A stretch of 64,000 nucleotides of DNA from Dromiciops gliroides (GCF_019393635.1 NC_057863.1:623914791-623978790); one strand, 5' to 3'. Shown: positions 25,786 through 38,049, numbered from the stretch's first letter. Program-made: numbers and translations. The notes: generated from the letters alone by a model not told the origin.

Positions 25786-26213
25786 CTCAGCCCCCACTTT
25801 TGATGATGTAAAACTCTTGAATTTTAAAAAATCAAAATTTTCCATTTTATCTTCTGTGATCTGATTGTTTGTTTACGAATTGACTCTTCCCCTGTCCCTA
25901 GATCTGAAGGTCATTTCCACCTTGGTCCTCTAATCTGCTTATGATGTTACCCTTTATGTCTAAGTCAGGTACCCGTTTTGAGCTTATCATGGTATATGGT
26001 GTGAGGTGTCGGTCTATATCTAATTTCTGCCAGTCTACTTTCCAGTTTTCCCAGAAGTTTCTATTAAATAGAGAATCTTTAGTATCTGAGATCTGGTACT
26101 GCTAGGCCCTCTAACTTCCCACTTTTTCCCATTACTTTCCTTGGGTTTTTTGATCTTTTGTTACTCTATATGAATTTTAGGGTTTTTGTAGCTCTATAAA
26201 ATACTCCTTTGAG

Positions 26214-26368
26214 GGGCAGCTAGGTGGCACAGTGGATAAAGCACCGGCCCTGGATTCAGAAATACCTGAGTTCAAATCTGGCCTCAGACACTTGACACTT
26301 ACTAGCTGTGTGACCCTGGGCAAGTCACTTAACCCCCATTGCCTGGCCCCCCCCCCCAAAAAAAAATA
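26214..26368 (+). repeat. Short marsupial SINE with TSD
   Basis: Forward copy; AAATACTCCTTTG flanks it on both sides. The tail contains a 13-C run before the As, unusual for this family. Confidence 0.9.
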
Positions 26369-26779
26369 CTCCTTTGTAATTTGATTGAAACCACACTGAG
26401 TAAGTAAAGTAATTTAGATAACATTGTCATTTTTATTGGTTTAAACCACCTATTAGAAATTAATTTTTCTCCAATTATTTATATCTATCTTTGTGTCTTG
26501 AGAGCCACCAAATATTTTATATGCTGTAGCTATTTTGTATAGAATTTCTCTTTCTCTTCTTGATGGGTTTGTTGGTAATATGCAAAAATGCTTATTGCTG
26601 AGAAGAACTAGGTCATACACAATTGATGATCAGCGTTGTGCTGTGTACAATGTTCTCCTGGTTCTGCTCACTTCACTTTGCATCAGTTCATTTAAGTTTT
26701 CTCAGGTTTTTATGAAATCATCCTGCTTATCATTTCTTATAACACAAGAGTATTACATCACAATCATATACCACCACTT

Positions 26780-26845
26780 TTTTTTGGTCTTATTTTCCAG
26801 TTACATGTGAGGATACTTTTCAACATTTGTTTTCATAGGATTTTT
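26780..26845 (-). mobile_element. 66-bp L1 3'-end micro-insertion with TSD
   Basis: A poly-T followed by TTTTCCAGTTACATG...TTTTCAACATT, the same terminus as the element at 63.27 kb, splits element A. CATATACCACCACTT (26765-26779) and CATATGCCACCACTT (26846-26860) are its target-site duplication with one mismatch. Confidence 0.8.
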
Positions 26846-27444
26846 CATATGCCACCACTTATTCAGCCATTCCCCAATTGATGAGCATCCCCTCAGTTTC
26901 CAATTCTTTTCCACCAACAAATAGAGCTGCTATAAATATTTTTGGATATATAGATCCTTTTCATTTTTCTTTGATCTCTTCGGGATACAAACCTAGCTGG
27001 ATCCAAGGGTAGGCACAGTTTTATAGCCCTTTGGTCATAGTTCTAAATTGTTCTCCAGAATGGTTGTATCAGTTGACAACTTCACCAACAGTGCATTGGT
27101 GTTTCAATTTTTCTACATCCCCTCTAACATTTGTAATTTTCCTTTTCTGTCATATTAGCCAATCTATAGGTTTGAGGTAGTACCTCAGAGTTGTTTTAAT
27201 TTGCATTTCAATAATCAATAATCATTTTTTATGTGGCTATAGATAGCTTTGATTTCTTCATCTAAAAACTGCCTATTCATATTTTCTGACCATTTATTTA
27301 TTGAGGAATCATTTGTATTATAAATTCAACTAAGTTCTCTATATATTTGAGAAATGTGGCCTTTAACAGAGAAACTTGCTGTAAATTTTTTTCACAGTTA
27401 TGATTACTGTGTATTTCCCTCCATTCTATTTTTCTCCTGTTTAT

Positions 27445-27449
<5 letters not shown>

Positions 27450-27501
<52 letters not shown>

Positions 27502-27502
27502 A
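27450..27502. repeat. (CT)n microsatellite
   Basis: About 25 CT units with two interruptions, inside L1-derived element A. Confidence 0.95.
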
Positions 27503-28219
27503 GCTTTCACACTGTCCCTCCTCAAAAGTGTTTTGCTTTTAACCACCACCTACCCAAATCTACCCTCCCTTCTTTTATCCCCTTCTCTTATCCCCTTCCC
27601 TTCCTATTTCTCCATAGGGTAAGATAAATTTCTATACCTGAGTGTGTATGTTATTTTCACTTTGAACCAGTTCTGATGAGAATAAGGTTTAAGTGTTGTT
27701 AACCCCCCACCCCTTCCTCTCCACTGTAAAAGCTCTTTCTTGCCTCTTTTATGTGAGATAATTTACCTCATTGTACCTCTCCCTTCCCCCTTCTCCCAAT
27801 GCATTCCTTTTTTCCCATCCCATCATAACCAACTCTTGTTTGTGCCCTCTGTCTATGTATACTCCTAACTGCCCTAATAATGACAAAGTTCTTAGGAGTT
27901 ACAAGTATCATCTTCCCATGTAGGAGTATAAGCAGATTAACTTTAATGAATCCCTTAGGATTTCACTTTCCTTTTTATGTTTTTATGCTTCTCTTGAGTC
28001 TTGTATTTGAAAGTCAAATTTTATATTCAGCTCTGGTCTTTTCATCAGGAATGCTTGAAAGCCCACTATTTCATTAAATGTCCATTTTTCCTCCCAAAGG
28101 ATTATACTCAGTTTGTTTTTTATATATTATTTTATTTAAAATTTTTTTCAGTGTAGTTTATTCTTGGTTGTAATCCCAGCTCTTTTGCCTTTTGGAATAT
28201 CATATTCCAAGACCTCTGA

Positions 28220-30900
28220 GTCTTTTTTTCCCCCTTGGTTAATATTTGTTTATTTATTCAAAGTTTTGAGTTCCAAATTCTATCCCTCTCTCATTCCCTC
28301 CTTCCCTATCCTCCCCCTTCCCCAAGGTTGCAAGCAATCGATATAGGTTATATATATATGCAATTATGTAAAACGTTACCATATTAGTTATTTTACATAG
28401 AAAGACTCAAGTAGAAAAAAAAGAAAGTGCAAAACAGCATGCTTCAGTCCATGTTCAATCAATATCAGTTCTTTCTCTGGAGGTGGATAGTATGCTTCAT
28501 CATTAGTACTTTGGGATTGTATTGGAATATTGTATTGCTGAGAGTAGTTAAGTCATTCACAATTTCTTATAGAACAATAATGCTGTCACTGTATACAATG
28601 TTCTCCTGGTTCTGCTCACTTCACTATACATCAGTTCATATGAGTCTTTCAAGGTTTTTCTGAAATCATTCTGCTCGTCATTTTTTATAGCACAATAATA
28701 TTCCATTATAATCATACAACACAGCTTCTTCAGTCATTCCCCTATTGATGGACATTCCTTCAATTTCCAATTCTTAGCTACCACAAAGAGTTGCTATAAA
28801 GATTTTTTGTACATTTTTTTTCCTTTTCTCTTTTTCACAGTTAATTTTGTTAACTGTTTCCCCCCATCCTATTCCCTTCCCCATGGTATTTACTCTATTA
28901 TCTATCTTCTTTTACCCTATCCCTCCTCAAAAGGGATTTGCCGCTGACTGCCCTCTCCCCCAATCTGCCCTCCCTTCTTATTCCCTTTCCCTCCTACTTT
29001 CCTGCAGAGTTAGATAAATTACTCTACCCAATTGAGTGTTTATGTTATTCCCTCCTTGAACCAGTTCTGATGAGATTAAGGTCTTTGAGCCTATTCTGAT
29101 GAGTGTAGAGTTCATTTACTTCCCTGCTTCTCCCCCATCTCTCCCCCAACTCCATAAGCCCTTTCCTGTTTCTTCTATGTGGGATTTCACCCCATGCTAC
29201 CTCTGCCCTTCCCCCTCCCCCAGTGCATTCCTCTCACCCTTCAGTTTTACCCTAAGGATGTCATCATGGGTCAGCTAGGTGACACAGTGGACAAAGCATC
29301 CACCCTGGACCCAGGGGGACCCCAGCCAAAACCCAGACTCAGATACAAGATATTCACCCACTGCACGACCCCAGGTATGTCCCCCAACTCCAATTTTTTA
29401 TGGTTCTCTAGGGTCTTGTATTTGAAAGTCAAATTTGCCATTCAGATCAGGTCTTTTCATCATGAATACCTGAAAGTCCTCTTTTTCATTGAAGTTCCAT
29501 TTTTTCCCTTGAAAGATTATACTCAGTTTTTCTGGATAGGTGATTCTTGATTGTAATCCCAATTCCTTTGCGCTCTGGAATATCATATTCCATGTCCTCC
29601 GATCCTTTAATGTAGAAGCTGCTAGATCTTGTGCTATCCTGACTGGGGCCCCACAGTACTTGAATTCTTTCTTTTGGGCAGATCGCAATATTTTCTCCTT
29701 GACCTGGGATCTCTGGAATTTGGCTATAATATTCCTGGGAATTTTCCTTTTGGGATCTCTTTCTGGAGGTGATCAGTGGATTCTTTCAATTTCTATTTTA
29801 CCTTCTGCTTCTAGAATATCAGGGCAATTTTCCCTTCAACTTCTTGGAAGATGATGTCTAAGCTCTTTCCTTGATCATAGTTTTCAGGTAGATCAATAAT
29901 TTTCAAATTATCTCTCCTGGATATATTTTCCAGGTCAGTAGTTTTTCCAAGAAGATATTTCACATTGCCCTCTATTTTTTTTTTATTCATTTGGATTTGC
30001 TTTATTGTGTCTTGGTTTCTCATAAAGTTACTAGTTTCCATTTGTTCAATCCTAATTCTTAGGCAATTATTTTCGTCAGAGAGCTCTTCTGTTTGGCTTT
30101 TCAAGCTGTTGACTTTTTTTCTCATGTCTTTCCTGCATCACCCTCATTTCTCTTTCCATTTTTTCCTATGCCTATCTTTTTGAGAGCTTCTATGGCCTGA
30201 GACCAATTCATATTTTTCTTGGAAGCTTTAGACATAGGGGCCCTGATGTTGACATCTTCCTCTGAGGGTGCATCTTGATCTTCCTTGTCACTAAAGAAAC
30301 TTTCTATGGTTCTTACCTTTCTCTGTATGCTAATCTTGCCTATCTTTTACTTGACTTTTAACTCCTTATAGTGGCACACTGTTTCCAGGCTGCACTATGC
30401 CAAGCTTCAGGAGAACCCAGGTGGTATGATTTAAGGAGGAACAGGTTCTTCACTTGCCTGGCTTGTTCCCTGGTCGTTAGATGACCCCAGACCAACTTGT
30501 GGAATCAACCAGCTTTGTGTGCTGCGGTTGTCAGTTCTGATGAGCCTATACCCCTCCCCCACCTGGGCCACTGCTACTCAAGCCTACCTCCTGGTTCCCA
30601 GCAGGGGTGAAAAACCCAAGTTCCACCTCAACACCAGCAGAGACCTCTGTAATCTCTCCCCTGCCAAGGGCTCAACCCTCTCACCAGACTGAGCTTAGTT
30701 CCAGATGACACTGGCACTGCAGCTGATTCAGAGGCTCTGCGGGGTCTCTTTCTCTGGTGAAGCCTTCCTGGGACTGGATCTGTGTCAGCATGACTGTGGA
30801 GTTGAGCTTCACTCCTGTCTCAGCACAGCAGCTCCCTACTTCTGACCTTCCAAGCCGTTCTTGGTTGGAAAATTATCTCAGCACATTCTTCTGTGGATTT
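28220..30900 (-). mobile_element. L1-derived element B with ORF1 and deleted ORF2
   Basis: On the - strand, a 5' UTR-like part (about 30.9-30.13 kb) is followed by a decayed ORF1. Residues at 29811-30125 show a coiled coil and the L1 ORF1p hallmark LENISRRDNLKIIDLPE; residues at 29398-29688 match its C-terminal domain (DLAASTLKDRRTW, YPEKLSIIFQGK). After a linker only the last part of ORF2 follows (28.4-28.8 kb), then a 3' UTR near 28.23 kb. Reverse transcriptase and endonuclease sequence is missing. A short SINE sits inside (29271-29395). Confidence 0.75.
29268..29395 (+). repeat. Diverged short SINE inside L1-derived element B
   Basis: GGGTCAGCTAGGTGACACAG head with many C-rich changes further along. 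Confidence 0.75.
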
Positions 30901-30959
30901 TGCTGCCCTAGGAATTATCCTATGGCATTCATAACTGACATGCTTGAAAAACAACATTC

Positions 30960-31350
30960 TCCCCCCACAGAAAAACCCCTAGAAGCTCAGGGGCTGCCCC
31001 TCAATTGGGAGAACTGAATAAGTTGCAGTATGTGAAAGTGACAGAACGGCACTGTGCTATAAGAAATTAGGAAATTGATCATTTGCAAAAGACCTGGAAA
31101 GACTTCTATGAACTGATATAGAATCAGAAGAACAATTTATACTATGAGATCAATATTATAAAAATGAACCATTCTGAAGCTTTTTAATAAACCGATGAAG
31201 AATGAAATGCATAGAACCAGGAGAACAATTTCTATAATAATAACAACCCCGTATAAAAGAAACAAGGGAGAAAGTCCTAAGAACTCTGATTACTGAGATG
31301 ATCATCCAAGACCCCAGAAGCCCATGTGCTGTCTGTTTTAGGGAAGTATG
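30960..31350 (+). mobile_element. L1 ORF2 3' fragment, + orientation
   Basis: CTCAATTGGGAGAACTGAAT, GTGCTATAAGAAATTAGG and CCTGGAAAGACTTCTATGAA correspond to the end of L1 ORF2 in sense. It lies next to the 5' side of element B in the opposite orientation. Confidence 0.7.
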
Positions 31351-32199
31351 GTTGGATTTAGGGCACAGAATAGGACAATGGGATAATTGTGAATTTTGAG
31401 ATTCTTTGACTGATGTTGTAGATAATAAAACTTCAATATAGAGTCACTCAGGCTAAGTGGTCCTAACGTCCAGAAACATTTAAGCAGTGACAGACGATTT
31501 GTTCTTTTTACCTGGACCAACTCATTTTGACCCTGGGTCAAACATGGCAATGATTGGATTGGATTGGATTGGCTCCTGATTGGATTGGTCCCTGGTGGAC
31601 TGCTGTCACTGCATGCCAATGCACATTTCTAGGGTCCCCAGTACCAACTCAAGCCCTTACCTGATTTCTGATCCCAATTAAGAAGCTCTCCCATCCAATT
31701 CCAGTATCCATAAGTAGCCTGGGAAATTTCCCTGATGCATATGGGTCTAATTAGGAATGCTCCCTCCCATTTCTAGTATTGATTACCTCTTCTTTCAGCC
31801 AAATCCATTTTTAAGGTATAAAACTTCCCTGTACAGACCCCTCACTCTGAACATGTATTCCCACCTGGATCTCTACCACAGCACACTTCTCCAAGTACAC
31901 ATCTGCCTCCCTTGCATGAGTGACCCTGGCTTTGTGTGTGGCCAAACCTCTATTTCCCATCTCTATTGCCATGTAGTGTTTGGGTGTACATAGGTTGGGG
32001 TTTTTTTTTGCCCACTTGTTGCACCACATAGTAATAAAGCTCTTGCTTGTACTAGCCTCTGGACCACCAATTTCCTGTATGTTCTCCACACTGGGTCTTT
32101 GCTCCATCCTGTGCTGAAGCCAATAAAACATACATACATATAGAAATATATACATATATACACATATACCTACATACATGTATTTATAGGTATACACCT

Positions 32200-32200
32200 G

Positions 32201-32254
<54 letters not shown>
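32200..32254. repeat. (TG)n microsatellite
   Basis: About 25 TG units next to a degenerate TATACA run. Confidence 0.97.
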
Positions 32255-33373
32255 GACCAGCAGAGGCAGTATGGTAAGACCGAAAACCACCAATATTTGG
32301 AGACAGAGGCCCTGGGTTCCATTCCTGACTCACACTTATCAGTGTGAAACTCATTCAATCCTTCTGGTTCTCAGTTTCCCCATCTGTTAAAATGAGGACC
32401 AGATGTTCTCTGGGGTCCCTTTTAGCTCTGAATCTCTGGGTTTTGACAATGAAACACGCCACCCACATCCTGAGGGAGAGGTGAGGGACTCATGATGGGG
32501 AATGAGACATGGATTTTTAGATGTGGTCTAGGAGACATGGACTATGTCAATGCATACTTGTATACACAGGGTTTGTTTATCTTGGGAAGGGAAGCAGAGA
32601 AAATAAATTACAATTCAAGAAATCACAGTCCTGTGACCCTATAATCACTATCCCCATTGGCTTCTGTGATACCCCTATCCCGTGACTCTTCTCCGATCAT
32701 TTCTTCTCAGTTTCTTTTGCTGGTTCATCACCTCCCCATGGTTCTCTTCTGGGTCTTTCCTCTTCTCTTCTCTACCCCTTGGTGAGCTTATCCATTCCCA
32801 CTACTTTCTTGTCCTCTCTAAGCTTGCATGCTGGGGGCTTCCGCCTCCCACCAGAACTCAGCCTCCTAACCCTGGGCCTTAAGCTTTGATTGGCTAGCTC
32901 TCCCTAGGCTCACCCCACTGCTTGTGGGCCATCTCTAAGCCCTGTCACTGAGTGTGTTCCCTCTGTTGTGCTGTTGCCTCCCATCCCTCCTTTCCAACCT
33001 CTGTACAGGATCTTTTTCTCTGGTAGAATATAAACTCCTTGAGGTCAGGGACTGTTTGGACTTTAGTGTCATGTATCTGTCTTAAAACTTCTGTGGATCC
33101 AGGATCTCATCAATGTGGATCCACAAATATTCTGCCTCCTTTTCTGGTTGTCCATATCCTAGGGGGTGGGAGTTAGGGGGGAGAGCAGGGAAGGAAACAA
33201 GCATTTATTAAGCACAATGCCAGGCATTGTGCTAAGCACTTTACAAATATCCCCTCACTTGATCTTCACAACAACACCGGGAGGTAGGTGCTAACATTAC
33301 TACCATTTTATTATTGAGGGAACTGATATAGACAGAGGCAAAGTGATTTGCCAGGGTTACACAGCTAGTAGGG

Positions 33374-33632
33374 GGAGTGAAGTGGAGCAGTGGGTAAAGA
33401 GCTGGACTTGGAGTCAGGAAGATCTGAATTCAAATCCAGCCCCAGAAACTTACTAGCTTTGTGACCCTAGGCAAGTCACTTCACCCTGTTTGCCTCAATT
33501 TCCTCATCTGTAAATTGAGTTGGGGAAGGAAATGGCAAACAACTCCAGTATCTTTGCCAAGAAAACCCCATGGACACAGAATCACAAAGAATTGGACACA
33601 GCTGAACAACAATAACAACAACACACACCTGG
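33374..33632 (+). repeat. Long SINE with RTE-like tail
   Basis: Complete tail: GGAAATGGCAAACAACTCCA, GCCAAGAAAACCCCATGGAC, then AATTGGACACAGCTGAACAA and an AACAAC run. Confidence 0.88.
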
Positions 33633-33762
33633 TAAGAGTCTGAGGCTAGATCTGAACTAGGGTTTTCTGGAATCCAGGTCAAGGGCTATACCCACTATAT
33701 AGACAATGTATGTCCATTCATCTGCTTCCTGCATAAAAATAGCCACTGAAAAGATATCACGG

Positions 33763-33930
33763 GGCAGCTAGGTGGTGCAGTGGATAAAGCACCAATCCTG
33801 GATTCAGGAGTACTTGAGTTCAAATCCAGCCTTAGACACTTGACACTTACTAGCTGTGTGACCCTGGGCAAGTCACTTAACCCCCATTGCCCTGCCAAAA
33901 AAAAAAAAAAAGAGAAAGAAAAAAGAAAGA
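33763..33930 (+). repeat. Short marsupial SINE
   Basis: Forward copy with an A-rich tail; GAAAAGATA flanks both ends. Confidence 0.9.
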
Positions 33931-35660
33931 AAAGATACCGCGATCTACTTATTCCCACCATGGGTCTCCATTGTACTTTGGGGCACCCATAAATTTGAAT
34001 CTTCAGAAATTGTGGATCCATGATTCATAACTATACAACCCATTGGCAGAGACCATTTTAAAAGGCAAATCTTTGGACTGAGGAGTGATTCAGTATCATT
34101 AAAAACACTACAGAATTCCCCCAAAATAATCCAGCCTGTTTTTTCCTCCCATTCAATTTTGGACCCAACCTGAATTTATGTACTGATAAATTAACTTGCT
34201 TGCCAATCCATACAGGAAAAGTAAAGTGGATGAAAAAAATGCATTGCATATAATCAGTGCCTAATAAATGCTTGTTTAATTGAATGCCTTACATATAATT
34301 GGTGCCTAATAAATGTTTGCCATATTGAATTACAGTTTCTTCATCTGCAAAATGGCCATAATCATGATGAATCTCCTCAAGATTAGCTAATTAAAAATTC
34401 TTTGGGAACTTGACTTTTGATCTCAGCATATGAAAAGGAGCCAAGGAGTGCGTCCATAGTTTCTGCTTTTAGGAGTGGGTGGTAAATAGTTCAGCACACA
34501 AAATAACATCTAGTTTAAAAGGGATTTTGCAAGTTCTTATTTGAAAGGGAGGGAGGGTATTAATAAATCCATGATGAAAACCTAGTGTGGGTGTGATAAT
34601 ATACATATATAGCCAACACCCAGGGATTTACATCTATTGTGTAAAAGCAGTTGAAAAATAATTTCCAACTTGACTAAACAGAGGGAAAGAAACCAAAATT
34701 GTCCTTAAGAGCACCATAGGGGACTATACCTGATGATGGACAAGAAGTGGGGTCCAAGGACCTGAGTTCAAATTCCTGCTATCACTATATGGTCTTGGGC
34801 AAGGTACTTAGGTTCCCTATGGATCAGTTTCCTCATCTGTAATATGAGAAGTTTCTAGCTCACACATGTGATCGAAAGCTGATACTTTTATAGTGCTTTC
34901 AAGGCTTGCAAAGTACTTTCTCTACCTTATCACATTCAACCACAGAGATATTATTAGCTCCGTTTTATGGATGAACAAACTGAGAATCTGTGAGGCAAAT
35001 GGATTCTACAAGTATAGTTGGGACCCAAGCCTCCAAACAATAAAACATAAATAGTTTGGGAAGGAACGTCAGTGGGGTAGAGCTGCTCAATTAGGGAAGG
35101 TAATAGGGTGAAGTGGAAATCCTGATGGATTTGGAGTCAGATGATATGGATTTGAATCTTACCTCTGCCACTAACCACCTGTGTGACCTTGGGCAAGTCA
35201 CTTCCCTGATCTCTGGTACTCACTTTCTTCCTCTGTAAAATGAGGGGTTTGGACTGGAACTAGGAAACCTACTTTTGGATTCTTGTCTATTTTCTCTTTT
35301 GAGATTTAAGGACTTTGGGGCAGGGGTGGGTAACCTTAGCATTTCTGTGTGAGGCTTTGTGGGAAGGGGTGAAATGTCCCATGGCCCTTTTAGGAGCTCT
35401 AGGGTTCAAGGATTCCTTAAGGAGCCCCTCTGAGTTCTCGCCCAGCCCAGGATCACGTTCCCATTTGTCTCTCTCTGGCATGGCAGGGGGCCTCACATCT
35501 GACATATCCTGGTGATTCAGGGCCACCAGACCTCACCCTCATCCATAAAGGTCAAATCGAGTGTTCACTGGCATTTCCTAGCAAACCAGTAAATGTTTGA
35601 GTGTTGCCCAGGAGAAGGGGGATCAAAGGAAGAACTCATTGGCATTAGGGTGAATAAGGG

Positions 35661-35678
35661 AGATCTAGAGGTCTAAGC

Positions 35679-35726
<48 letters not shown>

Positions 35727-35812
35727 TGTGTGTGTGGCAGAGAGAGAGATCTAGAGGTCTAAGCAAAGGGTGTGTGTGTGTGTTTGTGTGTGTGTGGCAG
35801 AGAGAGAGAGAC
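35661..35812 (+). repeat. Tandem duplication containing TG array
   Basis: AGATCTAGAGGTCTAAGC, AAAGGG, a TG run, TTTGTGTGTGTGTGGCAGAG occurs twice in a row (from 35661 and from 35747), differing mainly in TG number. Confidence 0.9.
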
Positions 35813-36084
35813 TCCAAAACTTTAATGTGCCTGATGACCATCTCAAATGAAAAAAGCAAAAATACAAAAACCCAACCTGCAAACAAAATGAGTGCCTGAA
35901 TTCAATGCATCTTAGTCTGTGAGAGGAAAAAGTAAAGAGGAGATACTGAAGCCTCCCTAATCTTTTTTATAAAAGATTATTAAACTTCAATACTACTAGT
36001 TAAACTTGCTTTGTAACTACATTTAAATAAATTTCAACACAGAACATGTTATAACTTTTCAGTCACTACAAGTCTGGGTCTGCC

Positions 36085-36320
36085 CGCCTTGAGTCTTTCC
36101 CCACTCCAGTCCATTCTCCATTCAGCTACCATAGTGATTTTTACTAGATTGCAGGTCTGGCCATGTCACTCCCCTTACTCTATAATCTTTAGTGGCTCCC
36201 TATCACCCCCAGGATCAAATACAAAAATCCCCTCATGTTCAAACCCCTTTGATCCAGTGACACTGGTCTCTTGGATGTTTCATGAAGACCCTTCATTTCT
36301 CCTCAAAGACCTCCTGCCTT
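36085..36320 (+). repeat. L2 LINE fragment
   Basis: AGTGGCTCCCTATCACCCCC, AGGATCAAATACAAAA and GATCCAGTGACACTGGTCTC follow the L2 3' region. Confidence 0.7.
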
Positions 36321-36424
36321 GGGAGGAAGAGGGTTTCTGGTCTTTCAAGGTCTTCAAACAAAGGCTGTAACCTCTTATTGGGAATGCTGTGAAGGGAATC
36401 CTTGTTCAGGTAGGGGTCAATCTA

Positions 36425-36690
36425 GTATAGGGGTTATGAGTCTTGTCTGTGCCATGGACCCCTTGGGGAGTCTGATGAAGCCTATGGATTCCTCACAATC
36501 ATGTTTTTAAATGCATAAAATAAAATACAGTGGATTACAAAGGGAACCAATGATAAAGTTGTTATTTCCCCCATCTAAGTCCATGGACCCCTGTCCCTTC
36601 ACTCCCCCTGGAAATCTTTGCATGGGCCCACAGGTCCATGGACCCCTTCATCTACAAGATAGTCACCCAAGTCCCTTTCAGCTTCTTGGT
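36425..36690 (+). repeat. Unnamed repeat, copy 1
   Basis: CATGGACCCCTTGGGGAGTC, AATGCATAAAATAAAATACA and GATTACAAAGGGAACCAA recur around 48370-48590. I cannot name the family. Confidence 0.55.
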
Positions 36691-36709
36691 TTGTGATTAG
36701 TAAACTTTT

Positions 36710-36857
36710 TTTTTTTAAGTGAGGCAATTGGGGTTAAGTGACTTGCCCAGGGTCACACAGCCAGTAAGTGTTAATTAAGTGTCTGAGGCCGGATTTGAAC
36801 TCAGGTACTCCTGACTCCAGGGCCAGTGCTCTATCCACTGCGCCACCTAGCTGCCCC
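36710..36857 (-). repeat. Short marsupial SINE with exact 16-bp TSD near CIROZ
   Basis: TGATTAGTAAACTTTT at 36694-36709 and 36858-36873 is identical. The duplicated word contains the forkhead core GTAAAC, about 0.4-0.6 kb before the CIROZ start codon. Confidence 0.93.
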
Positions 36858-37007
36858 TGATTAGTAAACTTTTGCCAATTTAATTGTGGAACAATTCAGA
36901 TATAAGAGCTCTGTAGAATTACTTTATTATCATCTTCCTCATTATTATTATTTCAAGTACCCTTGACACTAAAGCAGGCTGTCTTACCAAAGTGGAATTG
37001 GTTTCTC

Positions 37008-37015
37008 TCTCTCCC

Positions 37016-37060
<45 letters not shown>

Positions 37061-37075
37061 TTCTCTCCCCCCCCA
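37008..37075. repeat. (CT)n microsatellite
   Basis: CT/CCCT array about 200 bp before the CIROZ start. Confidence 0.95.
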
Positions 37076-37206
37076 CCTCATTGTTTTCCAACACCTAGGT
37101 AACATTTTGGACTTAGGATTTTCCCACCTAAGAATTATTTGCAAATTGGAGTAAGGGGTGAGGGGAGACACATTGAGTTTTCATTTAGGCTGTTGTCTCT
37201 ACCCAT

Positions 37207-37212
37207 GGCAAC
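37207..37212 (+). promoter_or_regulatory. RFX X-box half-site upstream of CIROZ ATG
   Basis: GGCAAC is a perfect right half of the RFX X-box (consensus right half RGYAAC). It sits in ACCCATGGCAACTG, 61 bp before the CIROZ start codon. The left half is poor, so this may be only a half-site. RFX factors commonly drive cilia and organizer genes. Confidence 0.35.
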
Positions 37213-37272
37213 TGAATAAATTCTCCTCCTGAGCCTAGAATGGGCAAGAGAAGAATCAGCAGAGGTGTAAGG

Positions 37273-37298
37273 ATGAAGTTCCCCTCGGCTGCTATGTG
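37273..37298 (+). CDS. CIROZ: CIROZ exon 1 (coding part): signal peptide start
   Basis: The ATG lies in AAGGATGAAG, with A at -3. Eight codons plus TG precede a GTAAGT donor. Joined to the next exon the protein begins MKFPSAAMWVICLTCALPG, a short polar start then a hydrophobic core and small residues, as in a signal peptide. The phase (two bases carried over) is exactly what exon 2 needs. The exon is too short to show up as an open frame. The 5' UTR limit is unknown. Confidence 0.8.
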
Positions 37299-38049
37299 GT
37301 AAGTGCCCCCTCAGCTTAGTGAAAAAGGGAATGGAAAATATAGCCTTGGAATGCTGACAAGCTAACCCAGGACCAGGAGCGTCTTTAGTCCATTTCTAAG
37401 AGCTTCAGTAAAGATTTAATGAACCTTTGTCAGGCACCAGTTATTTTGTGTCAAGACTGTGTGTTAAGTGATGGGATCACTCCAGATTTCCACTGGGTCT
37501 GAGATCATTGTAGACATTCCCTCCAGTGGTACAGATTGCAACTCATTCATACTTGCCGATTTTATCTGACTCTCGTTCATGTCCTCCTATAAATCCGATA
37601 CATGTGCTGGGGGTATGATAATTTAAAATGACATTCTATTGGTGGTGGTAATGTCACCTGTTCATAATATGAAGTAGGGAATGATGCAGAGGAGTGATGC
37701 AGACAAAATGCTCTAGGAAAACTGGAGGAGGAAGAGACACTTTAGAAATTAGAGGTGGTAGCACTTGAATGGAAACTTATAGAAAGACAACTTTTTTTTA
37801 ATTTTAAAAAATATTTATCATTTTTAATGTTCTTATTTTTTTTTAAATTGAGTTCCACATTCATTCCTTCTGTCCTGTTTTTCCCCCACCAACTGAGAAT
37901 GTAAGTGATAGGATGAATCTTATATGTGAAATCATTCCATATTAGCCATACCACAAAAAAGCAAGAAAAATGAAGAAAAGTGAGAAAATGATCCTTTGTT
38001 TTACACTTAGAATTCATCTGTTCTCTCTCTGGAAGTGGGTAGCACTTTT

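Larger units (their letters stand above)
26440..28215 (-). mobile_element. L1-derived element A: ORF2 C-terminal part joined to ORF1 part
   Basis: Read on the - strand, 27400 down to about 26500 is the C-terminal region of L1 ORF2, recognised by alignment-like similarity to human L1 (for example the ATTTGCATTTC, CCAATTGATGAGCATCCC and CATCAGTTCAT segments read on + strand). A CT-rich and pyrimidine linker (about 27.4-27.95 kb) separates it from ORF1 C-terminal sequence at about 27.98-28.2 kb. The bulk of ORF2, including the reverse transcriptase core, is absent. No intact frame remains. Confidence 0.7.
24561..37272. other. TARDBP-CIROZ intergenic region, repeat dominated
   Basis: No supported gene. 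The stretch holds L2 pieces, short SINEs, a large cluster of L1-derived sequence (about 26.4-31.3 kb), TG and CT microsatellites, MIR-like fragments and a small tandem duplication (35.66-35.81 kb). The last 600 bp precede the CIROZ start and probably hold its promoter. Confidence 0.7.

Noticed and set aside
29398-30125. L1 ORF1p-like frames as a functional gene.
   Set aside because: They are broken into separate frames with stops and lie in a truncated L1-derived element.
31540-31590. GGATT tandem units resembling telomere-like repeats.
   Set aside because: Only a few imperfect units in an interspersed setting; no interstitial telomere array.
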